Notes: a model not told the origin generated them from the sequence alone. A DNA stretch of 64,000 bases from Massilia sp. Bi118 (GCF_918697865.1 NZ_CAKKMV010000006.1:62001-126000); one strand, 5' to 3'. Positions 44,877-54,642 are shown, counted from the first letter of the stretch. Translations and numbers: made by a program.

Positions 44877-45003
44877 CACCCCGTCGTTCCCGCGAAAGCG
44901 GGAACCCATACTGAGTATCAGGAATCGATAAGCTGAACAGTATTACTGCTTGATCGAATTCGGTAGCTCAGCATGGGTCCCCGTTTTCACGGAGACGACG
45001 GTG
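44877..45003. repeat. 127-bp imperfect palindromic repeat element
   Basis: The ends (44877-44915 and 44967-45003) are inverted copies of about 37 bases: CACC-CCGTCGTTCCCGCGAAAGC... against the complement of ...GACGACGGTG, both reaching a CTGAG/CTCAG inner edge. About 50 AT-rich bases lie between. It resembles REP/BIME or MITE-type intergenic repeats common in betaproteobacteria and may end transcription after the oxidoreductase gene. Confidence 0.8.
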
Positions 45004-45013
45004 TTTTGCATTC

Positions 45014-45040
45014 TTGACGTTTACGTTAACGTCATATACC
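45014..45040 (+). promoter_or_regulatory. icmF promoter with an embedded LiuR-like operator
   Basis: TTGACG (45014-45019) and TATACC (45035-45040) flank a 15-base spacer holding the perfect palindrome ACGTTAACGT (45023-45032). The longer site TTTACGTTAACGTCAT resembles LiuR motifs. It lies 44 bases before the icmF start. Confidence 0.55.
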
Positions 45041-45083
45041 GTACCAAGAACTCCTGTTCGCTTCCGCAATCTCAAGGAACACC

Positions 45084-48000
45084 ATGAACGACATCACCCC
45101 CGCCGCCAAGCTCGACCTGCCGGAGCAATCGAAACTGGCCAATAAAGTGCGTTTCGTGACCGCCGCCTCGCTGTTCGACGGCCACGACGCCTCGATCAAC
45201 ATCATGCGCCGCATCCTGCAGTCGAACGGCGCCGAGGTCGTGCACCTGGGCCACAACCGCTCGGTCGACGACGTCGTCACCGCGGCCCTGGCCGAGGACG
45301 TGCAAGGCATCGCCATCTCCAGCTACCAGGGCGGCCACGTCGAATACTTCAAGTACATGATCGACCTGCTGCGCCAGCGCGGCGGTGCGCACATCAAAGT
45401 GTTCGGCGGCGGCGGCGGCGTGATCGTCCAGAGCGAAATCGACGAGCTGCATGCCTACGGCGTGACCCGCATCTTCAGTCCGGAAGACGGCCAGCGCATG
45501 GGCCTGGTCGGCATGATCCGCTCGATGCTGGAGACCTGCGACATCGATCTCTCGGCCTATTCGCCCACCTCGCTCGAGCCGCTGACCACCGGCGCCATCG
45601 AGCAGCGCCATCGTCCGCTGGCCCAGCTGATCACGGCGCTGGAAAACGGTAAAGCTTCGGCCGAGCTGCGCAAGCAGATCGTCGATGCGGCCGAAGGTCT
45701 GCAAGTGCCGGTCCTCGGCATCACCGGCACCGGCGGCGCGGGCAAATCCTCGCTGACCGATGAACTGATCCGCCGCATTCGCCTGGACCAGAACGACCGC
45801 CTGAACATCGCCGTGGTCTCGATCGACCCCTCGCGCCGCAAGTCGGGCGGCGCCCTGCTGGGCGACCGCATCCGCATGAATGCGATCAGTCCGTGGAACG
45901 GTCAATCTCGCGTGTTCATGCGCTCGCTGGCGACCCGCGAAGCCGGCTCCGAGATTTCGCAGGCGCTGCCGGAAGTGATCGCTGCCTGCAAAGTGGCCGG
46001 CTTCGATCTGGTGATCGTCGAGACCTCGGGCATCGGCCAGGGCGACGCCGCCATCGTGCCGCACGTCGACCTGTCGATGTACGTGATGACCCCGGAATTC
46101 GGCGCCGCTTCCCAGCTCGAGAAGATCGACATGCTGGACTTCGCTGACTTCATCGCCATCAACAAGTTCGACCGCAAGGGCGCCCAGGACGCGCTGCGCG
46201 ACGTGGCGAAGCAGTACCAGCGCAACCGCGAACTGTGGTCGCAGTCGCCGGACCAGATGCCGGTGTTCGGCACCCAGGCCTCGCGCTTCAACGACGACGG
46301 CGTCACCGCGCTCTACCACGGCCTGCTGCCGGCCCTCGCCAATCTGGGCCTGAAGGCGGAAGCGCCGAAGCTGCCGCAGCCTTCGCAGAAGTACTCGAGC
46401 GGCAAGAACGTGATCGTGCCCCCTGGCCGCACGCGCTACCTGGCGGAGATTGCCGATACCGTGCGCGGCTACCACCGCAACGTCAACAAGCAGGTGAAAC
46501 TGGCGCGCGAGCGCCAGCAATTGCTTGAGACCAAGCGCATGCTGGCGGCCGCCAACCGCGAAGTCGTGCTCGACGACCTGATCACCGAGCGCGACGGCGC
46601 CATGGATGCCGGCGCCCGCAAGCTGCTGGCCATGTGGCCGGACATGCAGGCGGCATACGCCGGCGACGATTACGTCGTCAAAATCCGCGATAAGGAAATC
46701 CGTACCAAACTGGTGCAGACGACCCTGTCCGGCACCAGGATCCGCAAGGTCGCGCTGCCGAAGTACGAAGACCATGGCGAAGTCCTGCGCTTCCTGATGC
46801 TGGAAAACGTGCCGGGCTCCTTCCCCTTCACGGCCGGCGTGTTCGCTTTCAAACGCGAGGGTGAAGACCCGACCCGCATGTTTGCCGGTGAAGGCGATGC
46901 CTTCCGCACCAACCGCCGGTTCAAGCTGGTGTCGACCGGCATGGATGCGAAACGCCTGTCGACGGCCTTCGACTCGGTGACCCTGTACGGCGCCGATCCG
47001 GCCCTGCGTCCCGACATCTACGGCAAGGTCGGCAACTCCGGCGTGTCGATCGCGACCCTGGACGACATGAAGGTGCTGTACGACGGCTTCGACCTGTGCA
47101 GCCCGTCCACGTCCGTGTCGATGACCATCAACGGCCCGGCCCCGACCATCCTGGCGATGTTCATGAATACCGCCATCGACCAGCAGATCGACAAGTTCGT
47201 CGCGGACAACGGCCGCCAGCCGACCGACGACGAAGCGGCCAAGATCAAAGAGTGGGTGCTGGCCAATGTGCGCGGCACCGTGCAGGCCGACATCCTGAAG
47301 GAAGACCAGGGCCAGAACACCTGTATCTTCTCGACCGAGTTCTCGCTGAAGGTGATGGGCGACATCCAGGAATACTTCGTTCACCACCAGGTGCGCAATT
47401 TCTATTCGGTGTCGATCTCGGGCTACCACATCGCCGAAGCGGGCGCGAACCCGATCTCGCAGCTGGCGTTTACCCTGTCGAACGGCTTTACCTTTGTCGA
47501 AGCCTACCTGGCGCGCGGTATGCACATCGACGATTTCGCGCCGAATCTGTCCTTCTTCTTCTCGAACGGCATGGATCCGGAATACACGGTGCTGGGCCGC
47601 GTGGCGCGCCGCATCTGGGCGGTGGCGATGCGCGACAAGTACGGCGCCAACGACCGCAGCCAGAAGCTGAAGTACCACGTCCAGACTTCCGGCCGCTCGC
47701 TGCACGCGCAGGAGATCGACTTCAACGACATCCGCACCACGCTGCAGGCCTTGATCGCGATCTACGACAACTGCAACTCGCTGCACACCAACGCCTACGA
47801 CGAGGCGATCACCACGCCGACCGACGAATCCGTCCGCCGCGCGCTGGCGATCCAGCTGATCATCAACCGCGAATGGGGCCTGGCCAAGAACGAAAACCCG
47901 AACCAGGGTTCCTACATCATGGACGAGCTGACCGACCTGGTCGAGGAAGCCGTGCTGCAGGAATTCGAACGCATCGCCGAGCGCGGCGGCGTGCTGGGCG

Positions 48001-48371
48001 CGATGGAAACCGGCTATCAGCGCGGCAAGATCCAGGAAGAGTCGATGCTGTACGAGCACAAGAAGCACGACGGCTCGCTGCCGATCATCGGCGTGAACAC
48101 CTTCCGCAACCCGAAGGGCGCGGAAGCCCCGGCCACCATCGAGCTGGCCCGTTCTACCGACGACGAGAAGCAGTCGCAGCTGACGCGCCTGGAAGCCTTC
48201 CACCAGCGCAACGCCAACGCCGCTCCGGCCGCCCTGGCTGCCCTGCAGCAGGCCGCGATCGACAACGAGAACGTGTTCGCCCGCCTGATGGATGCGGTGC
48301 GCGTGTGCTCGCTGGGCCAGATCACCACCGCGCTGTTCGAGGTGGGCGGTCAGTATCGCCGCAATATGTAA
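45084..48371 (+). CDS. icmF: Fused isobutyryl-CoA mutase IcmF
   Basis: Encodes a 1095-aa adenosylcobalamin enzyme that interconverts isobutyryl-CoA and n-butyryl-CoA. Residues about 20-150 form the B12-binding domain ([10 protein letters not shown] with His34). Residues about 200-460 are the MeaB-like GTPase chaperone with P-loop GTGGAGKS (215-222). A linker leads into the mutase barrel (about 560-1095; [28 protein letters not shown]). This order, B12 then G-protein then mutase, is specific for IcmF rather than methylmalonyl-CoA mutase. A role in valine or fatty-acid metabolism is inferred. Confidence 0.97.
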   Translation: MNDITPAAKLDLPEQSKLANKVRFVTAASLFDGHDASINIMRRILQSNGAEVVHLGHNRSVDDVVTAALAEDVQGIAISSYQGGHVEYFKYMIDLLRQRGGAHIKVFGGGGGVIVQSEIDELHAYGVTRIFSPEDGQRMGLVGMIRSMLETCDIDLSAYSPTSLEPLTTGAIEQRHRPLAQLITALENGKASAELRKQIVDAAEGLQVPVLGITGTGGAGKSSLTDELIRRIRLDQNDRLNIAVVSIDPSRRKSGGALLGDRIRMNAISPWNGQSRVFMRSLATREAGSEISQALPEVIAACKVAGFDLVIVETSGIGQGDAAIVPHVDLSMYVMTPEFGAASQLEKIDMLDFADFIAINKFDRKGAQDALRDVAKQYQRNRELWSQSPDQMPVFGTQASRFNDDGVTALYHGLLPALANLGLKAEAPKLPQPSQKYSSGKNVIVPPGRTRYLAEIADTVRGYHRNVNKQVKLARERQQLLETKRMLAAANREVVLDDLITERDGAMDAGARKLLAMWPDMQAAYAGDDYVVKIRDKEIRTKLVQTTLSGTRIRKVALPKYEDHGEVLRFLMLENVPGSFPFTAGVFAFKREGEDPTRMFAGEGDAFRTNRRFKLVSTGMDAKRLSTAFDSVTLYGADPALRPDIYGKVGNSGVSIATLDDMKVLYDGFDLCSPSTSVSMTINGPAPTILAMFMNTAIDQQIDKFVADNGRQPTDDEAAKIKEWVLANVRGTVQADILKEDQGQNTCIFSTEFSLKVMGDIQEYFVHHQVRNFYSVSISGYHIAEAGANPISQLAFTLSNGFTFVEAYLARGMHIDDFAPNLSFFFSNGMDPEYTVLGRVARRIWAVAMRDKYGANDRSQKLKYHVQTSGRSLHAQEIDFNDIRTTLQALIAIYDNCNSLHTNAYDEAITTPTDESVRRALAIQLIINREWGLAKNENPNQGSYIMDELTDLVEEAVLQEFERIAERGGVLGAMETGYQRGKIQEESMLYEHKKHDGSLPIIGVNTFRNPKGAEAPATIELARSTDDEKQSQLTRLEAFHQRNANAAPAALAALQQAAIDNENVFARLMDAVRVCSLGQITTALFEVGGQYRRNM

Positions 48372-48391
48372 TTGCGCTGCTTCGGCAAATG

Positions 48392-48415
48392 ACGGCGCCT
48401 GCGGGCGCCGTTTTT
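48392..48415 (+). terminator. Rho-independent terminator after icmF
   Basis: ACGGCGCC (48392-48399) and GGCGCCGT (48404-48411) form an 8-bp perfect stem with a TGCG loop, followed by TTTT. Confidence 0.9.
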
Positions 48416-48461
48416 CATTTGTACTTTAGAATGGTTCCGACGCCACGACGGAGCTATATAT

Positions 48462-48764
48462 ATGCCGATCAAGCCCGAGCAACTCGCCGCCCTGATGCGC
48501 GAGGTCGAGCAGGAAGACCCGATCGATTTCGCGGATCTGCCCTTCGCCGAAGACGATTTGCGCGAGCTGGTGGCCAGCCATCTTTGCGAGATGGCGGCGT
48601 CGATGGAAAACTTCAGTACCGAAGACCGCCTGATGACCCTTCTCGCGGTATCGGCCAAGCTGGTGCTGGAAAACCTGGTGCTGCATGTGCAGCTGTTGCG
48701 CCGTCACGGCATTCCTGCCGGCGACAATGTGGAAGCCCTGCTGAGCCGGCTGCGCAAGCCCTGA
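48462..48764 (+). CDS. Unrecognised 100-aa acidic protein
   Basis: Encodes 100 aa, acidic and helical in character, with no signal peptide or membrane segment: EQEDPIDFADLPFAEDDLRELVASHL, then a leucine-rich stretch LLAVSAKLVLENLVLHVQLLRRHG. GC-rich third positions match neighbouring genes, supporting real coding. The start has only a weak ribosome-binding site (GGAGC 15 bases before). It stands between the icmF terminator and prsT; I do not recognise the family. Confidence 0.7.
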   Translation: MPIKPEQLAALMREVEQEDPIDFADLPFAEDDLRELVASHLCEMAASMENFSTEDRLMTLLAVSAKLVLENLVLHVQLLRRHGIPAGDNVEALLSRLRKP

Positions 48765-48989
48765 TTCCCCCTCGCGTGGCGTGGCATTTCCAAGCGAACT
48801 TCTGTTATCTTTCCCCAAATCAACACTTGTCTTCTGCTATTTCCCAGAATAGCAACGGACAGCCGTAAATTGTGTTGCCTGATGAATTCGTGCGCTTTTT
48901 ATTCCCATTCCATAGGGTATTATTAACACTCGGGAAACTTTTGCTTGCAGTCCCCAAGTTCGCAAGCGCCTTCATCAAAGGGAACGATC

Positions 48990-51764
48990 ATGCCGGGTAA
49001 TCTCACCAAAACCAAAGTAGCCGTCGTACTCGGCGCTGTCCTGCTCAGCGCAGGGATGATTGGTTGTAAACGCACGCAAACTACCGAAGAATTACTTGCC
49101 GACGCCAAACAATATCAACAAAAAGGCGATCACAAGGCAGCGCTTATCCAGCTCAAGAATGCCGTGGCCAACAATCCGGAGAATGCAGACGCACGCTTGC
49201 AACTGGGTATCGAACATCTCAAGACCGGTGATGCCGTCTCGGCCGAAAAAGAATTGAGCAAGGCGGCCAGCCTGGGTGCGCCAGCCGACAAGATTCAGCC
49301 TTTGCTGGCACAGACCCTTTTAACGCAAGATAAATTCCAACCACTGCTCGATAGTGTCACTGAAGAAAAAGCAAAGGGTTCCGCCCTGCTGCTGGCGCGC
49401 CGCGGCGATGCCTTCCTCGGCCTTGGCGACAAGGACAAGGCCCTCGACAGCTACAAGGCCGCTCTGGCGCTCGACCCGAACTCGGGCGATGCCCTGATCG
49501 GCATGGCGCGCCATGCGGCAATGTCGGGGGATATGGCCGGCGCCCAGCGCTTTGCGGCCGAGGCATCGGCTCGCGCGCCGAACAATGCCGGAGTCTGGAT
49601 GATCGTCGGCAACCTCGCCCGCATCAATGGTAAGTCCCAGGATGCACTGGCTGCCTATGACAAAGTGCTGGCGATCGAGCCTGGGCACCGCTCGGCCAAC
49701 GTCGAGAAAGCGATGCTCCACATCAGCGGCAAGGATTTCAATGCGGCCAAGGCTGACCTTGACGCGGCGCGCAAGCATCACCCGAACGATCTCACCGTTA
49801 CCTATACCCAAGCCCTGCTCGACTACAACACTGGCAAAAACAAGGAAGCGCGCGATTCGCTACAGAAGGTCCTGAAGCTTGCACCTCAGCACCTGCCGAG
49901 TATCCTGCTCTTGGGCGCCGTCGAGCTCAACCTGGGCAATACTCAGCAAGCCGAGCAATTATTGAGTGGCTACCTGACCGCAAACCCAGGAAATACCTAT
50001 GCGCGCAAGCTGCTGGCGCAGGCGATGCTGAAGCAGGGCCGTGCAGCCGATGCGGCGAACGTGCTGGCGCCCGCACTCAAGGATACCGGCAAGGATGCCC
50101 AGATGCTGGCGCTGGCTGGCCAGTCCTACCTGCAAATGCGCGAGTTCGGCAAGGCTTCCGACTACCTCGAGCAAGCCAGCGCCCTGGCGCCCGGCGTCGC
50201 CGACATCCGCACCTCGCTGGGCCTGTCCAAACTTGGCAAGGGCGAGTGGAATAACGCCGTCGAGGAACTCCAGCAAGCGACGACCCTCGATCCGAAATCG
50301 GTCAACGCAGGTTTCGCCCTCATCCAGGCCGAACTGAGCCACGGCGAATATGACAAGGCACTGGCGGCCGTACAGAATCTCGAGAAGGCACAGCCCGACA
50401 ATCCCGCCGTCCAGAACATCAAGGGTCAGGTCTACCTGAGCAAGAATGACGCCAAGAATGCCCGCGCTGCCTTCGAAAAGGCCGTTTCCCTGCAGCCTAC
50501 CTTCATTCCGGCGGTTGCCGGCCTGGCCCGTCTGGACATGATCGACAAGAACCCCGCCGCGGCCAGACAGCGTTTCGAAGCCGTACTGGCCAAGGACAAG
50601 AAAAACATCGACGCCATGAGCGCGCTGGGGGCCATCGAACAGAGCCAGGGCAAAACCGCCGAAGCCACCACCTGGCTGGAAAAGGCGCAATCCGAAAATC
50701 CCGACGCGATTCCTCCGGCAATTACCCTAGGCCGCCAATACCTGCGCCTGAAGCAGCCTGAAAAGGCAGTGGCGCTGGGACGCCAGATGCTGGTCGCGCA
50801 CCCGGGCAGCCCGGAACTGCTGGACTTGATGGGCCAGGCCCAGCTCGCGACCAAGGACCTGAACGGCGCCGTCGAGACCTTCAGCAAACTCGCCGCCGTC
50901 CTGCCGAAATCGCCGGCTGTCCAGGTACGCCTGGCAGCGGCGCATGCGGCGAATAAAAACGAAAGCGCCGCCGCCCAGGATCTGAAACGCGCCCTGAGCA
51001 TCGATCCGAATTTCACTCAGGCCTATGTCGCGCAAATGGATCTCGCCATGCATAACAAAAAGCCGGACGAAGCGCTTGAAGTAGCGCGCCAGGTGCAGAA
51101 AAACATGCCGAAGGCGGCCACCGGTTATGTGCTGGAAGGCGACCTGATGCTCAACCAGAAGAAAATTGCGCCGGCCTTGGCTGCGTATGAAAAAGGCTTT
51201 GCCCTGACCAATTCGCCGCAGATCCTGGCCAAGATGTCGCAAATCATGGCAAGCAATGGCAAAGCGGCGGAAGCGGAAGCGCGCCTGGTCAAATTCCATA
51301 CGGCTTATCCCGGCAACGACATGATCGCGATGCTGGTCGCAGATAACTATCTGGCCAAAGGCCAGTTCAAGCCCGCCATCGTCAGCCTCGAAGCCGCACT
51401 GAAAACCAATCCATTGAATCCGGCAACGCTCAACAATCTGGCCTTCGCCTACCAGCAGGAAAACGATCCGCGTGCATTGCCGACGGCGGAAAAGGCCTAC
51501 CAGCTGGCCGGACAAAATCCCGCGGTCATGGATACGCTGGGCTGGATTCTGGCGCAGAAAGGCGACGCCGCGCGCGCTGCCGATTTGCTGCGTAAAGCCG
51601 TCGATGGCGCACCGAAAATGCCGGAAATCCGCTACCACCTCGCGTTTGCATTGGCCAAAAACGGCGACAAAGCCGGCGCCCGCAGGGAAGCCGAGCAAGC
51701 GCTGGCAAGCGACCAGCCGTTTGCTGCCAAGGACAAGGCCAGGGATCTGCTGAAACAGCTTTGA
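48990..51764 (+). CDS. prsT: PEP-CTERM system TPR-repeat lipoprotein PrsT
   Basis: Encodes a 924-aa lipoprotein (Cys26 after SAGMIG) built of roughly twenty TPR repeats from residue 35 to the C-terminus (for example AKQYQQKGDHKAALIQLKNAV, and LNNLAFAYQQENDPRALPTA). Length and repeat pattern match the PEP_TPR_lipo family, PrsT, found beside exosortase loci with PrsK/PrsR. It is probably in the periplasm or outer membrane and takes part in PEP-CTERM sorting or exopolysaccharide export. ATG 48990 is preceded by AAAGGGA. Confidence 0.92.
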   Translation: MPGNLTKTKVAVVLGAVLLSAGMIGCKRTQTTEELLADAKQYQQKGDHKAALIQLKNAVANNPENADARLQLGIEHLKTGDAVSAEKELSKAASLGAPADKIQPLLAQTLLTQDKFQPLLDSVTEEKAKGSALLLARRGDAFLGLGDKDKALDSYKAALALDPNSGDALIGMARHAAMSGDMAGAQRFAAEASARAPNNAGVWMIVGNLARINGKSQDALAAYDKVLAIEPGHRSANVEKAMLHISGKDFNAAKADLDAARKHHPNDLTVTYTQALLDYNTGKNKEARDSLQKVLKLAPQHLPSILLLGAVELNLGNTQQAEQLLSGYLTANPGNTYARKLLAQAMLKQGRAADAANVLAPALKDTGKDAQMLALAGQSYLQMREFGKASDYLEQASALAPGVADIRTSLGLSKLGKGEWNNAVEELQQATTLDPKSVNAGFALIQAELSHGEYDKALAAVQNLEKAQPDNPAVQNIKGQVYLSKNDAKNARAAFEKAVSLQPTFIPAVAGLARLDMIDKNPAAARQRFEAVLAKDKKNIDAMSALGAIEQSQGKTAEATTWLEKAQSENPDAIPPAITLGRQYLRLKQPEKAVALGRQMLVAHPGSPELLDLMGQAQLATKDLNGAVETFSKLAAVLPKSPAVQVRLAAAHAANKNESAAAQDLKRALSIDPNFTQAYVAQMDLAMHNKKPDEALEVARQVQKNMPKAATGYVLEGDLMLNQKKIAPALAAYEKGFALTNSPQILAKMSQIMASNGKAAEAEARLVKFHTAYPGNDMIAMLVADNYLAKGQFKPAIVSLEAALKTNPLNPATLNNLAFAYQQENDPRALPTAEKAYQLAGQNPAVMDTLGWILAQKGDAARAADLLRKAVDGAPKMPEIRYHLAFALAKNGDKAGARREAEQALASDQPFAAKDKARDLLKQL

Positions 51765-51771
51765 TATTAAG

Positions 51772-51794
51772 GGAGCCACTGCGGTGGCTCCTTT
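51772..51794 (+). terminator. Hairpin between prsT and the first acyltransferase gene
   Basis: GGAGCCAC (51772-51779) and GTGGCTCC (51784-51791) form an 8-bp stem with a TGCG loop, followed by only TTT. It is probably a partial terminator, reducing expression of the acyltransferases relative to prsT. Confidence 0.6.
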
Positions 51795-51831
51795 CCAGCT
51801 TCGCAATTACGTCCGCCAGGATGAGCCCATC

Positions 51832-52704
51832 ATGACCTCCATTACTCAAGAGCAAGACTACGAACAGGCACCCACCGGATTTTTCTCTCGAATGACCGAC
51901 CGTTTGCTCGGCAAGAGCGACATTCTGGTTCCTTATTTTAATTTCCGCAGGGTATTAAAAGGGGATATGGAATCCTACGTTCTGAAAGAGATATACCGCT
52001 TGCGCTACGACGTCTATTGTCTCGAGCGTCATTATCTGGAGGCTAGCGATTTCGAGGAAGAGCTGGAGATGGACGAATACGACGATTGCTCGATCCATTT
52101 TGCCGCTTACTCCTTGAGCAACGATATCGTCGGCACCGTGCGCCTGGTGCAGCCGCCGCCGGGCCAGATGTATCCGTTCGAAACACATTGTTCAGCATTT
52201 CCGGAATTCGTTTATCCTGCCCGCGACAATGCTGCCGAGATTTCGCGCCTGGTTGTCAAGAAGACGCACCGCCGGCGCCGTGGCGACTCGATGGAGGGTA
52301 TTTCGGCGGATTTCATGGAAAAAGGCAGCACGAAGTCGATTCAACCGCGCCCAACCGTACGGCGCGACAAGCGCGGAAATAGTCCGCTATTATTGCTCGG
52401 CATGTATCGCGAGCTCTACAGATACAGCCGCCAGAACGGCATCCGTTACTGGTATGCCGCCATGGAACGCTCGCTTGCGCGTTCACTGGAAAAGATGGGA
52501 TTCAAATTTGTGCCGATCGGTCCGCAAGTCGACTATTACGGTCCGGTCACGCCTTTTGTCGCAGATTTGGATGAGTTGATCGGCCGCCTGCAGAACGAAA
52601 ACAAGTTTCTGGCTGCGTGGTTCAATGACGAGCCGATCCCCATGTGGATCATGGTAAAAACCATGGTCGGCAACTTCCTGGAGGGTCGCTTCAGGAAAAA
52701 ATAA
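51832..52704 (+). CDS. PEP-CTERM/exosortase-associated acyltransferase (N-acyl amino acid synthase type), copy 1
   Basis: Encodes 290 aa of the exosortase-associated acyltransferase family, distantly related to AHL synthases. Shared signatures are LRYDVYCLERHYLE, EISRLVVKKTHRRR, LLLGMYRELYRYS and AAMERSLARSLEKMGFKFVPIGP. Some family members make long-chain N-acyl amino acids from acyl-ACP. A charged C-terminus (FLEGRFRKK) may contact the membrane. I chose ATG 51832; GTG 51784 would place the start inside the hairpin. The second copy follows after 26 bases. Confidence 0.85.
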   Translation: MTSITQEQDYEQAPTGFFSRMTDRLLGKSDILVPYFNFRRVLKGDMESYVLKEIYRLRYDVYCLERHYLEASDFEEELEMDEYDDCSIHFAAYSLSNDIVGTVRLVQPPPGQMYPFETHCSAFPEFVYPARDNAAEISRLVVKKTHRRRRGDSMEGISADFMEKGSTKSIQPRPTVRRDKRGNSPLLLLGMYRELYRYSRQNGIRYWYAAMERSLARSLEKMGFKFVPIGPQVDYYGPVTPFVADLDELIGRLQNENKFLAAWFNDEPIPMWIMVKTMVGNFLEGRFRKK

Positions 52705-52730
52705 AAGGGTCCGACAGGACAATAAATGGG

Positions 52731-53558
52731 ATGAACAACGGAAAAGCATACGCCGCGCCCAGCGCTTTCCTGCCACCAGTCGATTACGAGGCGCACCAAG
52801 AGCGCGTCGATTACGTCAACCGTAAAATTTTCCGAATATACCTGGGCAACCATGCCAGTACGGTGCCTAGCGACATTTTCAAGCTGCGCCACCAGGTGTA
52901 TTGCGTGGAATGCGCTTTTCTGCAGGCAGAACAGTACGTCGACGGTCTCGAGTTCGACGACTACGATCATGTCTCCACCCACTTCGCCGCCTATACGATG
53001 GACGAGAAACTGGTGGGGGCCGTCAGGCTGGTGCAGCCGAAGGGTACGAAGCCCTATCCTTTCGAACTCCACTGCCAGACCTTCGACGATTTCGAAATGC
53101 CCGCCCCCGAGCAATCGGCCGAGATTTCGCGCCTGGTCGTCAGGAAAAGCCATCGGCGCCGTCGCGCCGACAGTGTGCTGGGCATTCCGGGCTTCGGTTC
53201 GGAAGAGCCGCCGATCGATCCCGCCATCGATCGCCGCGACCATACCTCACCCATGCTACTGCTCGGCATGTACCGTGAAATGTTCCGCCACAGCTTCGAA
53301 ACGGGAGTACGCTTCTGGTTTGCAGCAATGGAACGTTCGCTCGCCCACGCCCTGAAAAAGATGGGTTTCCGGTTTACGCCGATCGGTCCGGAAGCCAGCT
53401 ATTACGGCGCCGTGACGCCCTACATCCTCGACCTCGAAGATGTGCGCGACAAGATGGCATCGGGTAACCCGACACTGGCAGCCTGGTTCAGCGAACGGCT
53501 GCCGGTGGTCGAGCAACATGCGGCGCACCTGCACGTCGTGCGCCAGCAGGAAAATTAA
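52731..53558 (+). CDS. PEP-CTERM/exosortase-associated acyltransferase, copy 2
   Basis: Encodes 275 aa, paralogous to the preceding gene: LRHQVYCVECAFLQ, EISRLVVRKSHRRR, LLLGMYREMFRHS and AAMERSLAHALKKMGFRFTPIGPEASYYG align along the full length. Divergence is large in the N-terminus and C-terminal tail, so the two may use different substrates. ATG 52731 is used; the ribosome-binding site is poor. It ends in a 4-base convergent overlap with the E1-like gene. Confidence 0.85.
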   Translation: MNNGKAYAAPSAFLPPVDYEAHQERVDYVNRKIFRIYLGNHASTVPSDIFKLRHQVYCVECAFLQAEQYVDGLEFDDYDHVSTHFAAYTMDEKLVGAVRLVQPKGTKPYPFELHCQTFDDFEMPAPEQSAEISRLVVRKSHRRRRADSVLGIPGFGSEEPPIDPAIDRRDHTSPMLLLGMYREMFRHSFETGVRFWFAAMERSLAHALKKMGFRFTPIGPEASYYGAVTPYILDLEDVRDKMASGNPTLAAWFSERLPVVEQHAAHLHVVRQQEN

Positions 53559-54385
53559 GCGGCGGCGATACTCACGAATTTCGTGATGTGGTTGCGGAAA
53601 CTGTGGATGACCATGTTCGGCGCCGCCGGCACTTCCAGGCCCGCCAGCATGTCGTGCATCATCGATACCGCCAGTGCCGCCACCGCGAAGCTGCCGACGG
53701 CAATCTGCGATGCCGGGCAAGGCGTACCGTCCGCCATGATGGTCAGCGCCTTCGCCACCTCCCTCCTTACCTGCGGGTCCAGATGAGCGCCGATGCGCTC
53801 GATGACGCGACCGAACACTGCCGTGTAATTCAGATTGCCTTCGGCTGCCGCGGCCTCGACGTCGCGCTGCAGGATCTCCGGCAGGGAATTGCCTGAATTC
53901 GGCGGGAAATACAGCACACCTGCGCCAGGGCCGATATTCATGGCCGTGAAAATCGCCTTGCCTTGGGCCGCCGCATTGCCGTGCAGGGCCAGCACCGCTT
54001 CCAGGTCGACGAAATCGATGGTATCGAAGATGAAATCGACTTGGCTGACCAGATCGGCCGCATTGTTCTTGTCGAGCATGGCGACATGGGCTTCGACCTT
54101 GGCTTCCGGATTGATGCGGAGGATATGCTTTTTCAGCGCTTCGACTTTCGGCGTGCCCACGTCCTCGAAATCGAAGAACTGGCGGTTCAGGTTATGGGCG
54201 TCGACCGTGTCGCCATCGATCAGCACGAAGTTCTGGAACCCGGTGCGCGCCGCGCAGGTCACCGTGCTGGCGCCGAGGCCGCAGCCGGCGAACAGTACGC
54301 GTGCGTTACGGATCTTGTCCTGGGTCGTCGCATCGATATAGCCGCTGTTGCGCTTGATAAATTCGTCGTAGTTAAAGGTAGTCAT
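53555..54385 (-). CDS. E1/ThiF-like adenylyltransferase next to the acyltransferase pair
   Basis: Encodes 276 aa of the ThiF/MoeB fold: nucleotide site FAGCGLGAS, LIDGDTVDAHNLNRQ and DFIFDTIDFVD replacing the common DxxDN pattern. The zinc-binding CxxC pairs of MoeB are missing. One Cys (GTPCPAS) lies near where the catalytic cysteine would be. It should adenylate a carboxylate, on a protein or small molecule. It is convergent with the acyltransferases and divergent from the PEP-CTERM gene; a shared pathway is inferred from position only. Confidence 0.8.
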   Translation of the reverse strand: MTTFNYDEFIKRNSGYIDATTQDKIRNARVLFAGCGLGASTVTCAARTGFQNFVLIDGDTVDAHNLNRQFFDFEDVGTPKVEALKKHILRINPEAKVEAHVAMLDKNNAADLVSQVDFIFDTIDFVDLEAVLALHGNAAAQGKAIFTAMNIGPGAGVLYFPPNSGNSLPEILQRDVEAAAAEGNLNYTAVFGRVIERIGAHLDPQVRREVAKALTIMADGTPCPASQIAVGSFAVAALAVSMMHDMLAGLEVPAAPNMVIHSFRNHITKFVSIAAA

Positions 54386-54578
54386 AGGTCTCGCTGGTAG
54401 TGGGCGGAGGGTCGAGCGGGTGATCATATCCTTGATACAGTTTCTTCATTTTACGACAGCTGTGTTCGCTGGTTAACTGTCGGTTTTTCTTACAGCCTTA
54501 CGGGCAGGATTTCGAAGCCCTTACCCCCTTCTCATTTTTTTCATTTGAAATCAGTTACTTGCCAATAAGTCTTAAAGC

Positions 54579-54595
54579 TGGCACAGATAGTGCTT
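54579..54595 (+). promoter_or_regulatory. Sigma-54 promoter of the PEP-CTERM gene
   Basis: TGGCAC-AGATA-GTGCTT matches the -24/-12 consensus except one base, with correct GG-GC spacing, 48 bases before the ATG. PEP-CTERM genes in related bacteria are known to depend on RpoN with PrsR. Confidence 0.75.
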
Positions 54596-54642
54596 ATTAC
54601 TCGATGTCGCTGTTGTGTATAACTACCTTGTGAGGATCAAAG

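Noticed and set aside
42630-44909. 759-codon open frame antisense to the indolepyruvate oxidoreductase gene
   Set aside because: Same GC-driven artefact; no motifs or ribosome-binding site.
45072-48203. 1043-codon open frame antisense to icmF
   Set aside because: It mirrors a well-recognised gene; its translation is His/Arg/Val/Gly-rich with no domain. High GC keeps antisense frames open.
48781-48989. Possible sigma-54 sites upstream of prsT
   Set aside because: GG and GC pairs occur, but with spacing one base off in each candidate, so I do not call a promoter.
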